DNA of 12,155 bases from DATDRS01 sp035291605 (GTDB lineage: Bacteria; Chloroflexota; Anaerolineae; Anaerolineales; UBA6663): the NCBI GenBank assembly GCA_035291605.1, contig DATDRS010000130.1, positions 1 through 12,155 on the forward strand, in the 5' to 3' direction. The notes under the pieces were generated by a model that was not told the DNA's origin, searched no databases, and worked only from the letters and a program-made list of their open reading frames with translations. Position 1 is the stretch's first letter, and the number at the start of each line of letters is the position of its first letter. The translations under genes were made by a program, and so were the position numbers. Shown piece by piece: positions 8,084 through 12,155 of the stretch.

Positions 8084-9409
8084 GTGAAATCCGACCTCGA
8101 CCGCCTCATGGCGGAACGCAACTACGCCGCCCTGCTCATCGCCGGCCGCGCGGCGCACAACCCGCCCATGCATTACCTCGCCAACGGCGCCAAGCTGGGC
8201 GAGGCCACCCTCCTCGTCAAGAAGCGCGGCGAAGACCCGGTGCTCATCGTCGACGCGATGGAGCGCGACGAGGCGGCCCGGGCCGGGCTGAAATTTCTTG
8301 ATCTCGCGAAGTATAACTACCTCGAAATTCTCAAGGAAGAACAGGGCAACCGCCTGCGCGCTGCCGCCCGGCTCTATGGCATGATCTTCGAAGAATTGGA
8401 GGTGCAGGGGGACGTGGCCGCCTTTGGCCAGCGCGATCAGGGTGCAGCTTATCAACTGCTCTCCGCCATCGGCGAACTCAACCCCGGCGTCAATATCGTC
8501 GGCGAGTTCGGGCAAACCATCTTCAGCCTGGCCACGGCGACCAAAGACGCCGAGGAAGTGAAGCGCATCCGCGCTGTGGGCCGGAAGACGATGAACGTCG
8601 TCGCCGGGACGGAAGCATTCCTCACCTCGCACCGCGCCAGGAACGGCTATCTCGTCAAGAAAGATGGCGCGCGCCTGACCATCGGCGATGTGAAGAGACA
8701 CATTCGCGCGCTGCTGTCCGCTGAAAACATCGTGGACGCCGAGGATGGCACAATCTTCGCCATTGGGCGCGACGCGGGCGTGCCCCACTCGCGCGGGAAC
8801 GGCCGTGACCCGATTGCGCTTGGCCAGGCCATCGTATACGATATCTTCCCGCAGGAACCCGGGGGCGGCTACTTTTTTGACTTCACGCGCACCTGGTGTG
8901 TGGGTTACGCCCCGCCCGAGGTGGAGCGGGCGTACGAAGATGTGCTGGATGCCTATAAATTAGTGATGCAATCGCTCAAGCCGGGCGAGTTATGCAGCCT
9001 ATATCAAAAGATGACGTGTGACCTGTTCGAGAGGCGCGGCCACCCGACCATCCAATCGAACCCGCAGACGACGGAGGGCTACGTGCATCCCCTCGGCCAC
9101 GGCATCGGCCTGTTCATCCACGAGTCACCCATGCTCTCGGACTTTGAAGGCAACGCCGACCGCCTCGACCCTGGCGTCGTCGTCACCATTGAGCCGGGAT
9201 TATATTATCCCGACCACCCCAAAGGCGGCTTTGGCGTGCGCATTGAGGACTCGGTGTGGCTAAACCCGAAGACGCTCAAGTTTGAAACGCTAGCGCAGTA
9301 TCCGAAGGACTTAGTGCTGCCGGTGAAACCAGCGAAATCCCAGGCCCCAAGGACCAAGCTCCAAACGGGCGGACCCAGCCGGAAGCCAAGAACCAAACGC
9401 ACAGCATAG
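8084..9409 (+). CDS. M24-family aminopeptidase (Xaa-Pro aminopeptidase/dipeptidase type)
   Basis: This 441-residue protein has a creatinase-like N-terminal domain (about 1-165) and a pita-bread metallopeptidase domain (about 175-405). All five dinuclear-metal ligands of family M24 are visible: Asp253 (VYDIF), Asp266 (FFDFTRTW), His339 (GHGIG), Glu370 (TIEPG) and Glu388 (RIEDS). It should therefore be an active cytosolic enzyme that removes N-terminal residues ahead of proline or cleaves Xaa-Pro dipeptides. The sequence does not settle which. The start is GTG 8084 with a good Shine-Dalgarno, 12 nt after selA. The catalytic domain ends near DLVLPV; the remaining 25 or so residues are a Lys/Arg/Pro-rich tail encoded by a CCAA-rich micro-repeat and look like a late addition. 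Confidence 0.9.
   Translation: MKSDLDRLMAERNYAALLIAGRAAHNPPMHYLANGAKLGEATLLVKKRGEDPVLIVDAMERDEAARAGLKFLDLAKYNYLEILKEEQGNRLRAAARLYGMIFEELEVQGDVAAFGQRDQGAAYQLLSAIGELNPGVNIVGEFGQTIFSLATATKDAEEVKRIRAVGRKTMNVVAGTEAFLTSHRARNGYLVKKDGARLTIGDVKRHIRALLSAENIVDAEDGTIFAIGRDAGVPHSRGNGRDPIALGQAIVYDIFPQEPGGGYFFDFTRTWCVGYAPPEVERAYEDVLDAYKLVMQSLKPGELCSLYQKMTCDLFERRGHPTIQSNPQTTEGYVHPLGHGIGLFIHESPMLSDFEGNADRLDPGVVVTIEPGLYYPDHPKGGFGVRIEDSVWLNPKTLKFETLAQYPKDLVLPVKPAKSQAPRTKLQTGGPSRKPRTKRTA
9334..9399 (+). repeat. CCAA-type interspersed micro-repeat forming a gene's 3' end
   Basis: On the plus strand CCAA recurs at 6-9 nt steps around 9347-9365 (CCAAGGACCAAGCTCCAAAC) and again around 9386-9396. Read on the minus strand this is a degenerate run of TTGG words (TTTGGAGCTTGGTCCTTGG). 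The style resembles slippage-prone intergenic micro-repeats, yet here it lies inside the M24 peptidase frame and ends just before its TAG. It encodes the basic tail at about residues 417-439. Confidence 0.5.
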
Positions 9410-9426
9410 TCTTTGGGATTTTCATT

Positions 9427-10461
9427 ATGCCCAGAGTCCTCGCCATCGAAACCTCCTGCGACGAGACCGCCGCCGCTGTCGTGGCCGACGGGACGACCAT
9501 CCTCTCGAACATCATTGCCTCGCAGGCGGCCAGACACGCCCCCTATGGCGGCGTGTTCCCCGAGGTCGCCTCGCGCATGCACATCGAAGTGATTTACCCG
9601 GTCGTCCAGCAGGCGTTAAACGAAGCGCATCTGGGACTGGGCGATATTGACGCGATCGCGGTGACGCGCGGGCCGGGCCTGCCGGGATCGCTCGTCGTCG
9701 GCCTGAACATGGCGAAGGGATTGGCCTTCGGGCGCGGCCTCCCGCTCATTGGGGTCAATCATCTGGAGGGCCATGTTTATTCCCTGTGGCTCGTGGACGC
9801 CCCGCCCGTGCCTGCGGTTAAATTCCCGGTGCTCGTCCTCATCGTCTCCGGCGGGCACACGGAGCTGATTTTGATGATCGGCCACGGCCAGTATCAACGC
9901 CTGGGCGGCACACTCGACGACGCGGCGGGCGAGGCTTTCGACAAAGTGGCGCGGCTGCTCGGCCTGCCTTACCCCGGCGGGCCGAACCTTGAACAGGCGG
10001 CGCAGGACGGCGACCCGGCTGCGTTCAAGTTCCCGCGCGCGTGGCTTGAAGGGACGTGGGATTTTTCGTTCAGCGGGCTGAAGACGGCGGTGCTCTACGA
10101 GGTGAAAAAACAGAAACCGGGCGTCCCCTTCGGGCCGGATGAAACGCCGCTCGACCTCGCGCAGGTCCCGAGCCTCGCTGCCAGCTTTCAAGCCGCCGTG
10201 GCCGACGTGCTGGTGGGCAAGACGGTCGCCGCCGCCAGGCAGTTCGAAGCGACCGAAATTTTTGTGGCCGGCGGGGTGAGTGCGAACAAAACGCTCAAGG
10301 CCGAGTTTGCGCGCCGCGCCGAAATCCCCGTGCGCACCCCGCCGCTCGTCCTCTGTACCGACAACGCGGCGATGATCGCTGCCGCCGCCAATTTTCGCTA
10401 CCTGGCCGGCCAGCGCGACGCGCTGGACATGGACGCCCTCCCGAACTGGCGTCTGGCATAA
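9427..10461 (+). CDS. tsaD: tRNA N6-threonylcarbamoyladenosine transferase subunit TsaD
   Basis: TsaD (Kae1/Gcp family) transfers the threonylcarbamoyl group from TC-AMP to A37 of tRNAs reading ANN codons, in a complex with TsaB and TsaE. The 344-residue product matches the usual bacterial length (337 in E. coli). It shows the ASKHA-fold signatures in order: ETSCDETAAAVV at the N-terminus, GGVFPEVASR, the metal-binding NHLEGH with His112 and His116, SGGHTEL, DDAAGEAFDK, FSGLKTAV, VAGGVSANKTL and CTDNAAMIAAA with the third metal ligand Asp312. ATG 9427 places ETSCDET at residue 8, as in the family. It lies 17 nt after the M24 gene, with GGGA 8 nt before the start as a modest ribosome binding site. 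No tsaB or tsaE lies nearby. Confidence 0.97.
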   Translation: MPRVLAIETSCDETAAAVVADGTTILSNIIASQAARHAPYGGVFPEVASRMHIEVIYPVVQQALNEAHLGLGDIDAIAVTRGPGLPGSLVVGLNMAKGLAFGRGLPLIGVNHLEGHVYSLWLVDAPPVPAVKFPVLVLIVSGGHTELILMIGHGQYQRLGGTLDDAAGEAFDKVARLLGLPYPGGPNLEQAAQDGDPAAFKFPRAWLEGTWDFSFSGLKTAVLYEVKKQKPGVPFGPDETPLDLAQVPSLAASFQAAVADVLVGKTVAAARQFEATEIFVAGGVSANKTLKAEFARRAEIPVRTPPLVLCTDNAAMIAAAANFRYLAGQRDALDMDALPNWRLA

Positions 10462-10481
10462 GCCCCCGGGCCGCTTGCCTG

Positions 10482-10520
10482 CTCTTCACTGATCCCTGTT
10501 TACTGATCACCGATTACTGC
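10482..10520 (+). repeat. CTGAT/GATTACTG micro-repeat between tsaD and the kinase gene
   Basis: The 68-nt gap holds a run of near-identical short words: CACTGATC, TTTACTGATCAC, CGATTACTG. ACTGATC occurs twice and ACTG three times within 35 bp. The block is AT-richer than its surroundings and looks like local slippage or an intergenic micro-repeat. No terminator hairpin with a T-tract and no clear promoter is present in the gap. Confidence 0.4.
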
Positions 10521-10529
10521 CTCCCGCCC

Positions 10530-12155
10530 ATGTCTCATCATATCACCCCCGGCCAACCTCGCGCCCGCGTGCAGGCCCGTCTGCCCGACGGGCGCATCTT
10601 CGAGGCCCCGCCCGGCACGCCGCTCGAAGAAATCATGTGCGCGGCGAGCTCGGCCGGGGCGCCGCTCATCGTCGCCGCCGTCGTCAACGGCAAACTGCGC
10701 GAGTTGACGATCCCGCTCAACGCCGACGCCGACGTCGCGCCCATCAGCATCGCCGGCACCGACGGCATGCGCATCTACCGTCGCTCGCTCGTCTTTCTGC
10801 TCGTCGCCGCCGCCGCCGAGGCGTTTCCAGAGGCCGAAGTGTTTGTCGAACATTCCGGCTCGACCGGCGGCTACTATTGTGAGGTGCGCGGGCGCGAGCC
10901 CTTTACGCAGGCCGAACTGCAAAAGATCGAAACGCGGATGCGCGAGATCACGGCGGAGGACGCGCGTTTCGTCAAGTCGGAAGTGCCGCTGCATGAAGCC
11001 GCCGAGCTTTTTCGCAGCCGGGGCGAGGACGACAAGGTCCGATTGCTTGCCCACCGCAAGAAAGACAAGCTGGTGCTGTACTCCCTGTGCGGCCACCGGG
11101 ATTACCTGCAAGGCTACATGGTGCCCTCCGCTGGATACCTGCGCCATTTCGCCCTGCACGCCTTCCCACCGGGTTTCATGCTCCAGTTTCCACATCAAGA
11201 TCGCCCGACCGAACTCCCGCCTATCACCCCCTACCCCCAATTATTCGAGGTCTTTGAAGAGGCGGGCCACTGGCTCGACCGCCTGGGCATCCGCAGCGCC
11301 GGGACGTTGAACGACGCGATTGCCGCCGGGCGCTTGCCGGAAATCTCGCTGGTGGCCGAGGCCCTGCACGAATCCCGCCTCGCCCGGATCGCGACGAACA
11401 TCGCCGCCGGGCGTGAACGTATCCGGGTGGTGCTCATCGCCGGGCCGTCGTCGTCGGGCAAGACGACGTTCTCCAAGCGCCTCGCCGTCCAACTGCTGGC
11501 GCACGGCCTGCGCCCCTTCCCCCTCGGGCTGGACGACTACTTCCTGGACCGCGACCGCACGCCGCGCGGCCCGGACGGGCAGTTGGATTACGAGACGATC
11601 CACGCCCTCGACGTGCCGCTGTTCAACGAACATCTGATAGACTTAATCGCCGGCCGCACCGTTCAACTGCCGCATTACAATTTCTACTCTGGCCGACGCG
11701 AGCCAGGCCCCGCCGTCACGCTCGGCCCGGAGGGCCTCGTCGTCGTGGAAGGCATTCACGGTCTGAACCCCGCGCTCGTCCCGGGGTTGCCCCCGGAGTG
11801 CGTGTACCGGGTCTACGTCTCGGCCCTCACCCAGCTGAACCTCGACCGGCACAACCGGGTGAGCACGACGGATTCACGCCTCATCCGCCGCATCGTGCGC
11901 GACGCCGCCACGCGCGGCTACACCGCGACCGATACCCTGCGCCGCTGGGAATCGGTGAAGCGCGGCGAGAAACTGCACATCTTTACCTTCCAGGATAACA
12001 GCGACGCTATTTTCAATTCGGCGCTTGTGCATGAGCTGGCCGTCCTGCGCCCGCTGGCCGAGCCGCTGCTCTTGCAGGTGCGCCCCGATACGCCGGAGTA
12101 CGTCGAGGCCAACCGACTGCTCTCGTTCCTGCAATGGTTCCAGCCCGCCCCCGCC
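10530..12155 (+). CDS. TGS/ThrRS-like domain nucleoside (uridine-type) kinase, 3' end beyond window
   Basis: The frame is open from ATG 10530 to the right edge (542 codons); family members are about 550 residues, so only a few codons are missing. A TGS domain (about 14-75) is followed by a ThrRS N2/SAD-like domain (about 80-213) and a P-loop kinase domain of the uridine kinase/phosphoribulokinase class from about 298. Visible motifs are the Walker A GPSSSGKTT (Lys311), LDDYFLDR with Asp335/Asp336, VVVEGIHGLNP, RRIVRDAATRGYTATDTLRRW and FNSALVHELAVLRP. It probably phosphorylates uridine or another nucleoside with ATP in the cytosol; substrate choice cannot be read from the sequence. The four ThrRS editing residues are replaced (Arg85, Phe89, Leu193, Met197), so the N-terminus is not an editing enzyme. 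There is no clear Shine-Dalgarno before the ATG. Confidence 0.9.
   Translation, partial: MSHHITPGQPRARVQARLPDGRIFEAPPGTPLEEIMCAASSAGAPLIVAAVVNGKLRELTIPLNADADVAPISIAGTDGMRIYRRSLVFLLVAAAAEAFPEAEVFVEHSGSTGGYYCEVRGREPFTQAELQKIETRMREITAEDARFVKSEVPLHEAAELFRSRGEDDKVRLLAHRKKDKLVLYSLCGHRDYLQGYMVPSAGYLRHFALHAFPPGFMLQFPHQDRPTELPPITPYPQLFEVFEEAGHWLDRLGIRSAGTLNDAIAAGRLPEISLVAEALHESRLARIATNIAAGRERIRVVLIAGPSSSGKTTFSKRLAVQLLAHGLRPFPLGLDDYFLDRDRTPRGPDGQLDYETIHALDVPLFNEHLIDLIAGRTVQLPHYNFYSGRREPGPAVTLGPEGLVVVEGIHGLNPALVPGLPPECVYRVYVSALTQLNLDRHNRVSTTDSRLIRRIVRDAATRGYTATDTLRRWESVKRGEKLHIFTFQDNSDAIFNSALVHELAVLRPLAEPLLLQVRPDTPEYVEANRLLSFLQWFQPAPA

Noticed and set aside
7097..8788. 563-codon open frame on the minus strand opposite selA and the M24 gene
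   Set aside because: It is an antisense shadow of two well-supported GC-rich genes and its translation shows no family motifs.
9195..9212. Inverted repeat CGGGAT/ATCCCG with AT-rich loop
   Set aside because: It encodes the conserved EPGLYYPD metal-site segment of the M24 peptidase; there is no T-tract and no sign of regulatory use.
10462..10475. Possible terminator after tsaD around CCCCCGGG
   Set aside because: The GC-rich self-complementary stretch leaves almost no loop and is not followed by a T-run, so read-through into the kinase gene is more likely.
1..12155. CRISPR array, insertion sequence, tRNA/rRNA genes, defence or toxin-antitoxin system
   Set aside because: I saw no regularly spaced repeats, transposase motifs, tRNA-like cloverleaf or recognisable defence domains on either strand.

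Overview
The window is GC-rich bacterial DNA with two divergent transcription units on either side of a 127-bp gap at 6144-6270. Codon use and gene content (a giant secreted kelch/Ig/carboxypeptidase-regulatory-like protein, SelA, a TGS-domain nucleoside kinase) fit a Chloroflexota lineage such as Anaerolineae. That assignment is from recall of similar proteins, not from a search, and no rRNA or other marker confirms it.

Left half (1-6143, minus strand): one uninterrupted reading frame runs from an ATG at 6143 off the left edge, giving at least 2047 codons. It encodes a Sec-exported multidomain protein. The order is signal peptide, proline-rich linker, a large conserved N-terminal module, two carboxypeptidase-regulatory-like domains, a jelly-roll/MAM-like domain, a third regulatory-like domain, an NHL/SMP-30-like propeller nested inside a split Ig domain, a fourth regulatory-like domain, a six-blade kelch propeller nested inside a second split Ig domain, and a NEW3/DUF11-like domain cut by the window edge.

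Right half (6271-12155, plus strand): a compact operon-like series. It contains a four-helix membrane protein (probably leaderless, GTG start), selA (overlapping it by 14 nt), an M24 Xaa-Pro-type peptidase (12 nt later), tsaD (17 nt later) and a TGS/ThrRS-like nucleoside kinase (68 nt later, open at the right edge). SelA and TsaD both act on tRNA, and the kinase carries a ThrRS-derived N-terminus stripped of its editing residues.

The most unusual features are: a pair of 23-nt GCGAAGC-centred hairpin repeats inserted in frame into selA; the same 'propeller inside an Ig domain' design used twice in the giant protein; a CCAA-rich micro-repeat that has become the basic C-terminal tail of the M24 peptidase; and a perfect TATAAT placed so that transcription should begin at or next to the GTG start codon. 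I found no CRISPR array, insertion sequence, tRNA, rRNA or new defence system.
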